Source of the DNA: Hofstenia miamia | Lineage: Eukaryota > Xenacoelomorpha > Acoela | Reading direction: 5' to 3' | DNA length: 64,000 nucleotides | Assembly: GCA_004352715.1 (NCBI GenBank) | Contig: SCFE01000057.1 | Coordinates: 1,103,565-1,167,564, forward strand | Shown here: positions 1 to 12,200 of the stretch, in pieces | Numbering within the stretch: the stretch's first letter is position 1 | How the letters are laid out: each line of letters begins with the position of its first letter | Made by a program: the position numbers and the translations under genes | The notes under the pieces: generated by a model | Seen by the model: the letters and a program-made list of their open reading frames with translations, nothing else | The model's database searches: none | What the model was told of the DNA's origin: nothing

Positions 1-32
<32 letters not shown>
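1..32. repeat. (TA)n microsatellite
   Basis: Pure TA dinucleotides run from the window edge, so the true length is unknown. It is the first of more than ten (TA)n tracts here, many touching transposon ends or assembly gaps. Confidence 0.95.
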
Positions 33-34
<2 letters not shown>

Positions 35-285
35 TTCAAATGACTTAACTTTAAACAGCCTGGTGATTTTTTAAGAAATTTTCGTGATCCTATAAAAACT
101 TTTAAACTCTTATATCTCAAAAACTATTAATAGTGTGCTCAATCTAAAAGCAACACATGATAAAGGAGTAGAGCTGGGCGCCAGCTGGTTGGCCACCGCC
201 GGAAAATTTAGACGGCTGAGCCTATAGATAACTATAACATTATCAAGACAAACAAAATGTGTCATGAAAAGGAAAGTATATATCA

Positions 286-600
286 GTGTTGGATTACTAT
301 ATTAAAGATAAGATAAAAATAGCAGCATCTTTTTCGTGTTGCAAAATTCTGAAGCAAGATGAAGGAATAGTCTCCCATCTATTACATACTTTGAACATAA
401 CTCATCTTATTAGAGCAATCAAGAACTATGCACCCTCCTTCTTCAAAGGTAACCATTTCGCAATCACATTTGATTTAAAAAATGCCTACTACCTCATAAT
501 TTTCGCAGATATTACTCAGTTAAAGCCCCGTGTGTCTATTGCATTGCAGCTCAAGGTCAACTGTAAACTGCCTCTCTGGTTAACCCTATACGTCAAATAA
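286..600 (+). pseudogene. Possible reverse-transcriptase fragment (retroelement relic)
   Basis: A 104-codon open frame whose only suggestive segment is FDLKNAYYLI near residues 63-72. This resembles motif A of gypsy or DIRS-type reverse transcriptases, where a DLK(D/N)AY core is usual. No YxDD box, GVPQGS-like box, RNase H or integrase follows in any frame. The annotated first codon is TTG, so it is not a proper start. I see no other domain. It could be a short decayed pol fragment or a chance frame; the call rests on one motif. Confidence 0.22.
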
Positions 601-732
601 TACACACAGTTAGATCACATGTAGACAATAAACATCTTAGTCATTACTCATCAACGCAATTCGTAAATGAAATTCCGATATGGAGTCTTTTGGTGCCCGA
701 TGCATTCAGATCGATATCGCCAATTCCATTAA

Positions 733-1273
733 GGTGTGTTCTCACTATCGACTTTTATCAGCAGATTTTAATCGAAAATGCAATTATTTTCGTTCACATT
801 GGCGATTTTTTATAATCCGATTTTTTATCAGAAAAAGCGGAGTTGGAAGAGCGTTCAGACTATCGATTTTTTATCAGATGATAAATTATCAACTTTTGAT
901 TGACAGTAAGAAAAACAACAACATCTGTTTATGGATTGGTTTGTCTTGGAATGTAAACAATGTTTACATATTTTGAAGTTGAATTATTTCAACTACAATA
1001 ATTTACGTTTTGGAAGTCTGATCTCTACTTGAGAAGTAAGCAATTAGTTTCAAGTAGCTATTCGACTAGTTTTAGTACCGTTCAGACTATCGACTTTTAT
1101 CAGCTGATAAATTATCAGATGATAGTAATCTGGCTGTTTTGCCAAAAAATCGGATGGAGCGTTCAGACTATCGCTTTTATCAGCCGATAAAAATGCAGAT
1201 AGAGTGTTCACACTATCGACTTTTATCACCGATTTCTTGACAGATGATAAAAGTCGATAGTGGGAACACATCT
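733..1273. mobile_element. TTAA-flanked MITE with repeated subterminal units
   Basis: A non-autonomous DNA element of about 541 bp. Its ends are inverted repeats: the left end (733-760) and the right end read in reverse (1273-1246) share TGTGTTC followed by CACTATCGACTTTTATC with one mismatch. TTAA lies directly outside both ends (729-732 and 1274-1277), the target duplication used by piggyBac and Kolobok transposases. A unit of about 24 bp built on GTTCASACTATCGACTTT then TATCA recurs in direct orientation at about 733, 851, 1079, 1159 and 1203, and inverted at the right end. Units are often followed by a TGATAA half, giving the palindrome TTATCAGCTGATAA at 1097-1110. There is no coding capacity. 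Such arrays are often transposase-binding sites (inference). Confidence 0.75.
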
Positions 1274-1277
1274 TTAA

Positions 1278-2151
1278 TAGTTCATTCCTTTCTTAGGCAT
1301 CATTCTAAATTTACAAACTTCGACAATTGCAGCTACAGAGAACCGAGAAGTCATAACAAGTGAATAACAGAAATTCCTACTTTCACTTTAGTTTTTATCA
1401 ACGACAATAAGCTCTAGGTCACTTATCATTCGCAAGACACAATTTTAGAACATACAATATTACCGCCCCCGCTATACAACATGAAATCGCCAAAATTTTG
1501 GCTAGTTCAAGTTGTAGAAATATTACTTATTCGCACAGCCACATTTCGGGTACTTTCGTTACAATATTCAATTTTTATAACTGACTCAGTCTGGTACTCT
1601 GATGCATCTCCGTATACTTTAGATATTGTTACACCTGATTGTTTTATGTTTTCTTACCAAATAATAACCATCTCACCCATTTTTTTATAAGGAAGCACAA
1701 GCTCCAGCTATAGCACATTATTACTAGCCAAATGGTGATAGTATACTTATAGGCAATTGGACACTCGCACTTGGAGATAATTTTGGAAAACTCAAAGCAC
1801 TTCCATGTTTAATGTTAATCCAGATCACTCTGACGATAGGTATAAAGTCAATATCACGCTGGATACCTTCCGAAAAAAAACTTAGCAGATCTTAGCAGAT
1901 TTGCCTTCGAGAACAACAACTAGAGCAGTACTTCTACGCTCTACCTTACTTTCCAATATAATCGCAACGTACAGTACACAGACATTTTAAAAATTTTCTG
2001 ATAATTTTGCAATTATTATTTATTTAATATATAATAAATAGTGCAATTTGTTACATATTTTCAGTTCTGTTTTTATTACCAGTAAGTAAAAAGAAAATAA
2101 TTTTTTTACCAACCTTACATGCAGTTTTGGCTCTTACTCCCAACTTAATCA
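1278..2151. other. No gene seen
   Basis: AT-rich sequence with stops in all frames apart from one 69-codon frame (1481-1690) that has no recognisable domain. Confidence 0.6.
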
Positions 2152-2657
2152 ATGACAGCAATAGAAGCTACACCACGTTTGACTGAAAGTTTGGATAAAA
2201 TTACTGAACGACTCGATGTCATTGATCAAAGACAACAAACGACTCAGCCAGGAAATATTTCGGATACTATTCTTTCTATTCAATCAACAGCTTCTTCCAT
2301 GGTATCGAATGAACAGTTTACTACTGAACATCTTCCTGAACATCAGCAGATTTCTCAACTAGCATGGCATCTTCATCACAAACACCTTCCAGACATCGAT
2401 ACGAAATATAGGTCAAGCAAAATATTATTATGGAGTCCGAATCCTTCTCAGTCGCAATAAGAAAAATTATCTCAAAAAAGTTCGAGTCCTTAGGTGGTGT
2501 AGATGCCTTTGCATTAGGACGACTTGCCGAGGTAAAACATTCATCAATCTGCAAGTCACAGAAAATCTTGATAAGGGCAGGAAAATTTGTCCAGATTGCA
2601 ATATTGTTCTGTACATCGACGCTATCCAGTGAATCACGAACAACGTCCCAATTTTAA
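2152..2657 (+). CDS. Unrecognised open frames, possible retroelement ORF1/gag relic
   Basis: Two overlapping plus-strand frames, 2152-2460 (102 aa) and 2430-2657 (75 aa). The first starts at an ATG and has a Glu/Asp/Gln-rich, heptad-like N-terminus (residues 1-35, with LTESLDKITERLDVID) that could form a short coiled coil. A +2 shift near 2430 would lead into the second frame. No zinc knuckle, signal peptide or known domain is visible. ORF1 or gag proteins of retroelements often have coiled-coil N-termini and evolve fast, so a decayed ORF1 is possible, but this is not shown. Function unknown. Confidence 0.2.
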
Positions 2658-3163
2658 GAAATTCATTGTCCAAATCATTTGAAATTTTGTTTTTAACCCA
2701 CTGCATTTTGAGTAACTTCTCGAAACATGAGTGGATCCTATTCAGCAATAATTAAATCGTTTCCCATAAATTTTTAAACTTACAAATCTTTGTTTCTAAG
2801 CTCTGTTCAAATTATTGTAAAAAAAATCAGAAAATTTATGCCCAAACACATTAATATTTATAAGATTTAATTCAATATTTCATTTTTTAAAGACCTCCTA
2901 AATTGGCTTTCCTTCCTCAGAATACTGGAATTCATCTAATTGGGAATTACTTAGTACTGATAAAGAAAGAAAGAAATCGAATATTTATAAAAACATCCAT
3001 TAGTTGTTAAAATACTTTGTATAAAAAGGAATGAACTGGCGAGCATTTCGGAGTGATTTAAGGCGGCATACGCGGAATTTCACGGTATAGGACAATGTGT
3101 CCGGAAGGATACTATTTAAAGCATGGCTGGGATGAGAAACCGCTGCTTTGAAAAGACGAGCGC

Positions 3164-3344
3164 CGAGGTGGATACGTCGCGAGTCTATGATCANNNNNNN
3201 NNNNNNNNNNNNNNNNNNNNNNNNNNNNNNNNNNNNNNNNNNNNNNNNNNNNNNNNNNNNNNNNNNNNNNNNNNNNNNNNNNNNNNNNNNNNNNNNNNNN
3301 NNNNNNNNNNNNNNCGAGGTGGATACGTCGCGAGTCTATGATCA
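3164..3344. other. Assembly gap with the same 30 bp on both edges
   Basis: 121 Ns (3194-3314). The 30 bases ending at 3193 and the 30 bases starting at 3315 are identical (beginning CGAGGTGGATACGTCGCG). The LINE C-terminal reading frame continues if one copy is dropped, so the gap is probably an unmerged contig overlap and not missing DNA. Confidence 0.85.
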
Positions 3345-3683
3345 CAGCTAGACCAGCGTGACAAGTCATGATGGACTGTGTTCTGTCACAGATTCTTTGC
3401 AATCTAGCATTAAGATATTCAGGTAGCACAGTGAAGACTGGTAAGCAATTGTCCAGAATGCATACGATTGTTCAAAGAAAGATGCTATTCATTGTGATGT
3501 TATCAGTACAGCTTTTTAGAGTTCTAAGGCAGTATAGTCTTTGAGAGGCTTTCCTCGTGCCACGTTAAATCGCGTGATAGTATTACACCCAAACATTTTA
3601 GGGAACTGACTATAGAAATGTCTTCAGGTAAGTCGCATTCGTATTTTCCGAAAATCATCTGCTTGCATTTAGATTTGTTCAAG

Positions 3684-4232
3684 NGTTGAGTCTTTGGTTT
3701 CGTCACTAAGCATTACTTGATGCCACATGTCAGGGGTGTAGTGTTGGTATTGCCTGCAGAAGCGCAAACGGTCTTACATGTTCTTGGAAGATAATCGGGG
3801 TTCGGCTGCCAGTTTGCCCGATGGAAGATCAAAGGTAGTAATCAATCGACGCCTAATGGTGCATGTTGATAGATTCTGCACTACCGCACCTAGATTTGCT
3901 TTGACTTCAGAAGATGAAGAGAATGGTTGATTGACGACGTAACGGTGAATGAGACGGTCAGTTTGAGGGGTTGTCAGTTTTGGTCTTCCAGACCGCTTGC
4001 AAGAGGAAAAATTTTGCAGTTGCAGATAGCGAGTAAAACTTCTGGATACCAAAGATACTTACATGCCCATCCTAACAGCTATAGCGCGATAATTGTACCC
4101 TTCTTCATACAAGATATGAATTTCAGCAAGCTTACTTGGTGAAATTTCACTACCATAGACCATAAAATGGCATAAAACACGCTTTGGCAGGTTACTGTTC
4201 CCAAACTTTTGGCCAGTACTATATATATATAT
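3684..4232 (-). mobile_element. Tc1-like transposon fragment: terminal repeat and N-terminal half of transposase
   Basis: On the minus strand this begins next to a short TA tract with a Tc1-type end (AGTACTGGCCAAAAGTTTGG, 4220-4201). It then encodes the helix-turn-helix N-terminus of a Tc1 transposase. The N-terminal HTH (SPSKLAEIHILYEEGYNYRAI) is followed by the GRP linker (RSGRPKLTTPQ) and the second HTH. The segment stops just after the first catalytic region (MLSDET, about 3700), exactly at the single N at 3683. There are stops near 4060 and 3778. The rest of the transposase and the other end are absent. The segment sits between two copies of a 25-bp LINE sequence, each next to a single N, so its position here is doubtful. 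Confidence 0.8.
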
Positions 4233-5870
4233 NCTGCTTGCATTTAGATTTGTTCAAGACGACGTCGTTGTCGTAGCAAAAGCGTTGAATATTGCTATAC
4301 TAGATATTGAGTGGTCGAGTGTTGCAGCGGATCGGCGTGAGGGCATAGGTATCGTCCGCATAGTTCATCATGATGTTATTAGGCGTTGAGCACTGGAGGT
4401 ATTCCACATATAACATGAAAAAGGATAGGTCCTAGAAGCGACCCTTGTGTAACACCGCGGCGTATGCTTCTGCGGCTGCTAAGCTGGATGCCGAACTTGA
4501 CACGGAACGTACGATCTGACAGTGAGTTTGAAATGAGTTTGACGAATCCCTTTGGTAATTTTTTTGTGGGCAATTGTATCGAATGCTTTGCTGAAATCGA
4601 AAGACCGCAAGGTGACGCCAAGAATGGCGGGATCGTCTAGATGTTATTCAAGAGAACAATGAGGGCTGCGCAGGTGGACGATTTTGCACGATGGGCGAAT
4701 TAGTTAGGAGAGATATGCGAGTAAAGCACTGTGCAGGTATCATTGAGTATAACGTTTTCGAGATATTTAGAGGGAACTGACAGCAGTAATAGAGGGCTGC
4801 TTTTGGGGAGGAAACTGACAATAGCTTCTTTCCAGGAGGATGGAACAGTGCGGTTCTAGATGGAGCAGTTTACCATGTGAGCGATGGGAGCAGCTAGAAT
4901 GTTGGCGGCGTTGCGATAAAGTATGACATCGTTGCCTGACGTTTTTTTGTCATTGAGATGTGATAAGAACTGAAAGGCTTCGTATTCGGTAGTGAGCGGT
5001 AGCCAGTCATAATCTTCAATATATTTAAAGTATGTTTCGTTGTCTCGAATTGTATCAGGTGCGGTGATGTTTTCAAGATTGTCAGCTAGCTTGTCTATGA
5101 TATCAGTGATGGAAGGAAAAGACGCAACCATGCTGCTTATCCCAGGGTTCCTTTTAGATTTACGAAGCTCATTTACTGCTTTCCAGCTGTTGTGTGCTGA
5201 TTTGCTACTTGATTTAAAGAACTTTGTTTGGCATTGATAATCTCGATGGTAAGCTTAGATGAGTAGTTGCTGAACATAGTTTGGTTCTCACTAAAAGAGT
5301 CTTGCATTTTCATTGTGATTTCTTTAACTTTGGGAGTGATGTAAACGGGATCGGTAGAGGTAATTTTGACAGTTCTGCGTGGTATGTCATCAAGTGCTTC
5401 GTACATGATGTCAAGGAATTTTTCTGCATTTTCATCTACGGTGTCGAGGTGATAGATCGTACTGAAATTGACTTCATTAAGTTTCTTAAAGTATCGCTCA
5501 ATGTTAGATTGGCGAAAGTCATATGAGAAAGTCTCTTCCCGTTGTCTTGGTTCAATGAAGCAGGTATTATGTTTGGATTTGCCCAGTGGTGATAATAAAC
5601 GGTGTCGCTTGTATACATCACTTATGTCTGTACTTACGTCAATGATGTCGAGGATGTTGTTACCGTGCATGGGCTGATCGATGAGATTAACCACATCTAG
5701 TTGTTGTAATAGGTTGGGTAAATGGCGCGAAAAAAATTCCATGTTTAGGTCGCCGCAAATGATTGTATCATGATCAGTATGATTGAGCAGCGTGTTATCA
5801 ACATTTTCAACAAGCATGTGAAAGATGGTAAGCTGTCGCGGTAAAGATTGCTTAAATATTGTAATACTTA

Positions 5871-6164
5871 GTTGTATAATCTACACACCAAATAACATGA
5901 AATATGCAAAACAACTGCATATTGTATTTGTCAATTTTAGCATTTTTTACTCGTAGTTAGGGAAATGCCGTGGTGAATACCTAGCAAATTTTGAAAGTCC
6001 CCGGATTTCAAACACTATGAATTAGCTGTTTTTACAATATATCAGATGCGTCCTAACGTTACTTACAATAACTCATTTATATAATTATGCTGTAATACTT
6101 TTGCTTAGGTAATCAAATTAATAAAATTTAAAGTTTTCAGCTAGCTTCATTACGCTTTCAGCTC
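5871..6164. other. No gene seen
   Basis: AT-rich sequence between the LINE relic and a Tc1-end/gap region. No open frame or repeat of note. Confidence 0.5.
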
Positions 6165-6177
6165 ATGGACAGCCACG

Positions 6178-6258
6178 GATATATATATATNNNNNNNNNN
6201 NNNNNNNNNNNNNNNNNNNNNNNNNNNNNNNNNNNNNNNNNNNNNNACTTTTGGCCAG

Positions 6259-6292
<34 letters not shown>
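6178..6292. repeat. (TA)n tracts, 56-N gap and a Tc1-type terminus
   Basis: A TA tract (6178-6190) leads into 56 Ns (6191-6246). The bases after the gap, ACTTTTGGCCAGT (6247-6259), match the Tc1 end seen at 4206-4218, and a long TA tract follows to 6292. This is a Tc1-like terminus inserted at TA; the rest of the element is absent or in the gap. Confidence 0.7.
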
Positions 6293-6294
<2 letters not shown>

Positions 6295-6299
6295 CAAAT

Positions 6300-9200
6300 C
6301 ATTTCTCACCAGTAGCAGTTGTCGTGAAAAGTTTGAGTGGGATCAAGTAGGCAGTGGTGATTTATCTACTCAGATGAAGAGAACTATAGTATAACTAAAT
6401 ATATCTATTTACCCCAATTCACCCCAAGATGGGAAACTTTTCATAGTTCTTTGCCCGCAGCCCTAACATGCCTGTTTAGCAAAAAAGGGTTCTAAAAAAC
6501 TGCATCTACCTTTAAAACCACACTTTTTCATATTTTTATATTGGTGCAGCTTAACTGAGCTGGCAATACCCTATTTTTCTTATAAGCCGGTTAAAGTGCA
6601 AAATCCTACAAATGTCATTCAATTTTTAGTTATGGCCTCATGCTGTATTCAAAAAACTATGAAGACCTTTTTAAGCATTCCTTTTCTGTTACAAAGATAG
6701 GCGTTTAAAGTTTTCCAGTGTTAAAATGGCATTTCATGAAGACATTTCAATGACATAACAGTGAAACTTAATGGAAACTTGAAACGGTTATGTTGACAAA
6801 AGAATTTAGGAAGCCATTGAAAGTATATATGAATTTCGTTTAAAATTGGAGGAGATTTACAAGATTTTGCCATTTTTTCCTCTTGGAATTAAAAATAAGT
6901 GGTAGCCACAAGTTAAGATGGCAATTACATGAAAGTATTACAAAGTGTTGTTTTAGAAGTAGAGGGAGCATTTTTTTCAAAATTCAAAAATATTTTTTTA
7001 CTCCATTCTAATGGCAAGCTTAAAATTACTAAATAATATTGTCTTCTTGCATGATAAGATAGCTTGATTAACCTTAAGATGTCCTGTTGTGTTCCAAACG
7101 AAATATACTGGTGAATATGCTATAAAGTAATGGTGAAAGTTTATGCTAGAATTTATTGTTGCCCCCGAAATACTTAAAATCTATAATTTTTTTTATTGAA
7201 ATCCCGAATTTTTATATTGATTCAAATTTTAAACATTAGATAGGTTCAGATAATCATAAGTTTTAAATAGAACAGGAAAAACTGCTAGCCTCAACTACTT
7301 CCATTTTTGCCCATCCCATTCGATTGGGAGTTTTGTTCGCCCCCACATTATTTTATACCATGGTCTCACCACTTTTCCATATGCCTGATGTGGGAGGGGC
7401 GCAACTAACTTCAAATTTTAGAAAGGGCACATTACTTCTTTTCTACTTAGGTAATGTTAGGGTTTTCTTCAAAACCTTTGTATGCAAATTTGTGTACTAC
7501 AGTGCACATTCTTAATACAAAATTCTGGACAAAATTCGTCAGTATAAGATTCCATATATATGTACTAGAGTATGAATGCATTTTTAAATAGATACATGTT
7601 AAATCATAAATCACATCATTTTTTTTAAAATATCAGCATAGTAAAAGCTTGACTGCATTGAAATGAAACAGTTTTGAATTAATAATAAATCGAATTATTA
7701 ATGTCATAAAAAGTTTTCAAAGAAACCTCCATCTTCCTATATTACAAGCTAACATCTTTGTACAAGATTATTCACTACACTGTAGGCAACGGCTGTAGGG
7801 AAATTTTGGGAGGCAGTTCGAGTCGGTTCAGTATCACTCAAAATACCGCGGTATCGGTATTACTATGCATATATATATATATATATGAAAAAACATTAAG
7901 TTCGCAATAATATTGGCAAGAACTTGCTAGCTAAATCAACTAAGAAGAATAAGAGATGCATTAGTAAAAAATACCGTAAATCCTCGAGTCTATTATATAT
8001 GTAAACTGCTCACTAAGTTCGGTGTTAATGTATATTTTAGAATGCCCAAGTGCTGATTTGATAAGCTTGGATAAATTATGTTTGTAAATGAATGGATAAC
8101 GTATGTGGGAAGGGCAAAATTATTTTGTCATGGCAGATGCGCTTATGCCCGCTGTATACCTTTAACTTAAAACATGCCGCCCTAAAAGTTTGGGATGCAG
8201 CTTTTGCGTGGTGCCAGCTTATACACGAGGATTTACGATAATTACTAGGTTGTTATTCTTTACCGAAAATATAAAATTGACATTATTTATCTATAACCCC
8301 ATTTTTTGCATATTCTTTTTACCTCGAAATTTGAAATTATTTAGGTCCAAACTTTCTTAGGTATTTCTTTCAGCACTACAAAGTTAAAATCAAAGACAAA
8401 AACATAATATCACTTTTTGCAGTCGTAGTATACCATGGTTATCTTTATAATATGAAATTTTTTCAAAGTTCCTATATAAAAGAGGATTGATTTCTAAATC
8501 TTGATTTTATTGAATTATGATAGACCTAGTAATTCCAAATGTGCATGAATTTTATTGAAAATTGGGGCCTGACAAAAAGAATAGAATTTTTAACTACACC
8601 ATAGAAGCATGTTTAACATCAAAATGCAAGGAACAAGTGCAACCTTACTGAAATTTTGCATATCACCAGTTTATTAAGACTGCAATGAATCTTTCGATAA
8701 ATGAAGAGAATTTTAATTTCATAATCATGACAAAGAAATAAATGCACCGAATGGGCATATTACAAAATCTTATTTTTTTAAGAAAAAATCTATAAATAGC
8801 TCTTTGTTGTGAAAGTATTTTTGATAAAATTTTGTGCGCAAATCCGCCATATAATTGTAACCTTAATCTTAAAGAGCTGTTGAACAAAATACATTTTATT
8901 TGAAATACAAATTACCTATTAAAAAGTGCATCTTCTTAAATAATTAGGATTCATCAAAGCCTAGAAACAGTTTAATTTTAACCAAAAATTAAATAATATT
9001 TATAATCAAATAAATTTTTTGCTTTTTAGATGACATTCAATGTACATCATCACATTGGCTGTACTTTTACCTCTGACACCTCGCATTTAGTTATTAATGA
9101 TTTTTTTTAGTAATTCAGTAGTGAGCAATGGGCAATTATAATTTTTAAAGTTATACAAAAAATTCAAATTGAATTTGTGTTCTCTTATTATCTGCACGGA

Positions 9201-12200
9201 TTTTTTATTGAGTCTTTTTATTGAGGGACAATGTATGTACTCTACTATTGGCATAAACAGTAGTTTTCCAACTTCCTAATCCTGTTATTAACATTATTTT
9301 TAAAGCACATTGTTCTGTTATTTTAATTCTCGAGAAATTTGAACGTTACAAACACATACCTTGTAAGATTCAGTGAATTTTGTCAGAAAATATGGACTTT
9401 TGATTGAATGTTTACTTGGTATGTAAGAGAAATGGTAATAGGGATTATAATGGCGCTACAGCAACACGTTTTTAAAAACCAGGGAGACAGGACACGTTTT
9501 CCTTCTCTTATTACTTACTGTCTTGTATTTCCTGTATCTGCCCTATAGCAAGTGATATTTTAGACTTTTAAAAAATTTGATTTTCATACTCAAAGGGCTG
9601 ATTTTTTAAAAACCAAAGTTTTTGAATTTTATGCATTAAGTTGTTATCTGTATATTGCAAAACTTTTCGTCCTCTTAATACATTGAAAAACAAATTTTTA
9701 CACAATTATTAATATAATGACTGCACTTTCACAAAAAACTTCAAGATTATAATTTTAGTAATTCACAAATAAAATTTCACAGAAATCATTTTCGGGAATT
9801 TCAATAAGTAAGCATGCTTCTATTATTTCTTTTTAGCCAAGTAAAAGTTATTGGCTGTAAACTGAAATTTTAAGTAATTTCAGCAAGAGCAGAAAAAACA
9901 AAAGAAATCTGAAAATTTTTTCTCAAAATTTCAGTGTTAAGTAATATAAATTTTGCAAAACACGATTTTATCATTATCAAATCAAGAAATGTCCTGCATT
10001 CTCTCAGAGTTGAAGAAAGTAATCTGCAATTCGGAATCTTTCTGAAAAAAATATTTTAGGAAGAACAAAATTTTCACTTTTTTTTATGAGTAATATTTTT
10101 ATTCATGACAACTTTTACAGAATTCTATAAATGAAATTGGGAATACTGAAAATTCAAAGTGATTATTTACAAATATATATTTGCTGTTTTGGTATTGTAA
10201 ATACGTGTAATGGTACGTGCAAATTTAAAAGAAATTTCTGAAAAAATTTTAGTCCTGCAAACAGAATTATTGTGCTAGATTCCGCACTGAAACTACTATG
10301 TGCAAGAAATCAATATTCAAAGAACTTGATTTGCGTACAAAAAAACCTGTTATGGTTTTATTTTTGAGGGCATATTTTCAACAGTATTTGAATTGAACAT
10401 TAGACATGTTGTTGCTTGCGTGAACAATGAAATATATTTTAAAAACATATTAAACATGAAAATTGAGCTAGAGTAAAAAAAACAATAGTCAGTAAAAATT
10501 TACCCAAAAAGCAAAAAAAATTTCAAAGGTATCACTAAATGACTACCCTTAAACAGCTTGTTATTTTTAAAAAAACAAACAGTTTTCCCACATTTTCGAG
10601 CACTTTTCTAAAAGGCTATTAGAAAATTTGCAAATTTGAGTGAATGAGTACCCATAAATAATGAAAATTTGTTCAAAATTGTATTGCAGTACCAGATGTG
10701 CTTGAAACCAAAACAATTTTTGATGAAATTCCAATTTTTTGAAATTCGTTCAAACTATTCATATAAGTATTACGCATATAATCATGATTTGCAAGTCCCA
10801 TGGAATTATTAGCTAACCTCAAATATTTGTTCCATGGATAGGCTACTCAAGCTCCAAAGTTTCAGATCATGGTGTCTATAAGGTTGACACTAAATCAAAA
10901 TTTTAAGACGTGAATGAACGTTTAGACACTTCTCTATTGTGTTGCTTTTCAAAGGTATATACGCCTTTTTAAGGAATCATTGCAGATTTAAGAAAATTCC
11001 TGGGTAATAGAAGCTGAAAGAGCTTGGTGTTCTTTTAAAAGAAAAACCGTTTTTTTTTGCATTTTCAAATAATTTCGTCAAGCTTTTTATACACAAATTC
11101 AAAGTGACAGCACGGTAAGCACCGAGGTTGGAGTACTCACGCAAAGTCACGCTAATGAGACCATAATCGAGCATGTTTTTATTACGTAAATAAAAGAGGA
11201 GACACTCTTTCCATCTAAGTTTTCATATCTTAAAAGTTCATGAGCTATGAGTGTTCAAATGCATTTTAAAGGAGTTTTAAAAAATTAAGAAATTCTGAAG
11301 CTGCTTATGGTCAATGATATTAAATTTATTCCAAGTGCTCACATAAACAAACTTTTCGAACCGCAAGCCCCCCCATTTCTATAGGGTTGGACGCCACTGA
11401 TGCATGTATCAATGAGAAACATGCGATTGAACCTAAACCTGTAAAAATTGCGTACGTTCACCAAAAATTTTCCGATCACAACTCATGGGTTGTGAATCCT
11501 GTAAAATAGCAAAATCATTTTTTTAATTTACTTATTAGGCAATTGAAGCCAGAAATATGTAGAAAGTTTTTATTGTTTAATTTTTCTAAAAGAATTAGGA
11601 AGGTTTGAAAGCTAAAGAGCTAACTGCCAGATAATTTTTGAAATCAATTATGTGAAAACTTTCAAGTTTTTTTACATTCTATATGGTGTGGGAAAAATGA
11701 GAATTATCATTCACTCAGTAATTGAGAATAGAATATTGCTTTTTCTTACTAAGTAATGTAATCATTGAATGAATATTTTAATTTCAAAGAAAAGGAAACT
11801 TGAGTTCAATTTTCTAATGAATAGATATTAATTTGAGTTGACGAATAATATGACATTACACCACATAATATTATGTCTGATGGTACATTCGATCATCTGA
11901 ATATTCAATGTTTCTGAGTATTACTAACTCTGGGGGAATATATGACTTCCACAACGAGTATTACACTTTTTATGCATTCTCAAATTGAAATACATTTACT
12001 TCTGTTTCACGCAATTATGTCAGGAAATACAGTTTTTTGAAACCCTCCTAAAAATGCTACTCGAACATGGATTCTGATTGTATGTCTTATGTATCTAAAA
12101 CGAAAGAATTTATAAAGTCATATTTCAAGTTTGGAAAGTTACATCAAGTTTTGTGAATTAAATCGTATTGATAACAAAATTGAAATTTTTTGTTATATTA

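Larger units (their letters stand above)
3009..5870 (-). pseudogene. Decayed non-LTR retrotransposon (LINE) with APE endonuclease and reverse transcriptase
   Basis: Read on the minus strand, the pieces lie in LINE order. 5817-5173 is the C-terminal half of an APE-type endonuclease (GDLNM box near 5750) and the linker after it. 5131-4856 is the pre-RT region, with a K-TSGND segment. About 4610-4379 is the RT core, with DFSKAFDTIAH and GVTQGSLLGPILF. The YADD catalytic box is at 4362-4351. 3706-3524 carries the following LNKSKCK and LGVILS-D motifs. 3429-3009 is the C-terminal tail, ending at TAA near 3009. Stops and frameshifts lie between pieces, and the N-terminal endonuclease is missing. 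The usual SDH triad of the endonuclease reads SKHN here, so a catalytic Asp is lost. It is a dead copy, probably CR1/jockey-like. It is also cut by the 3194-3314 gap and the 3684-4232 segment. Confidence 0.85.

Noticed and set aside
2321-2748. Minus-strand frames of 77 and 93 codons opposite the 2152-2657 frames
   Set aside because: No domain and no better coding evidence than the plus-strand frames; left out.
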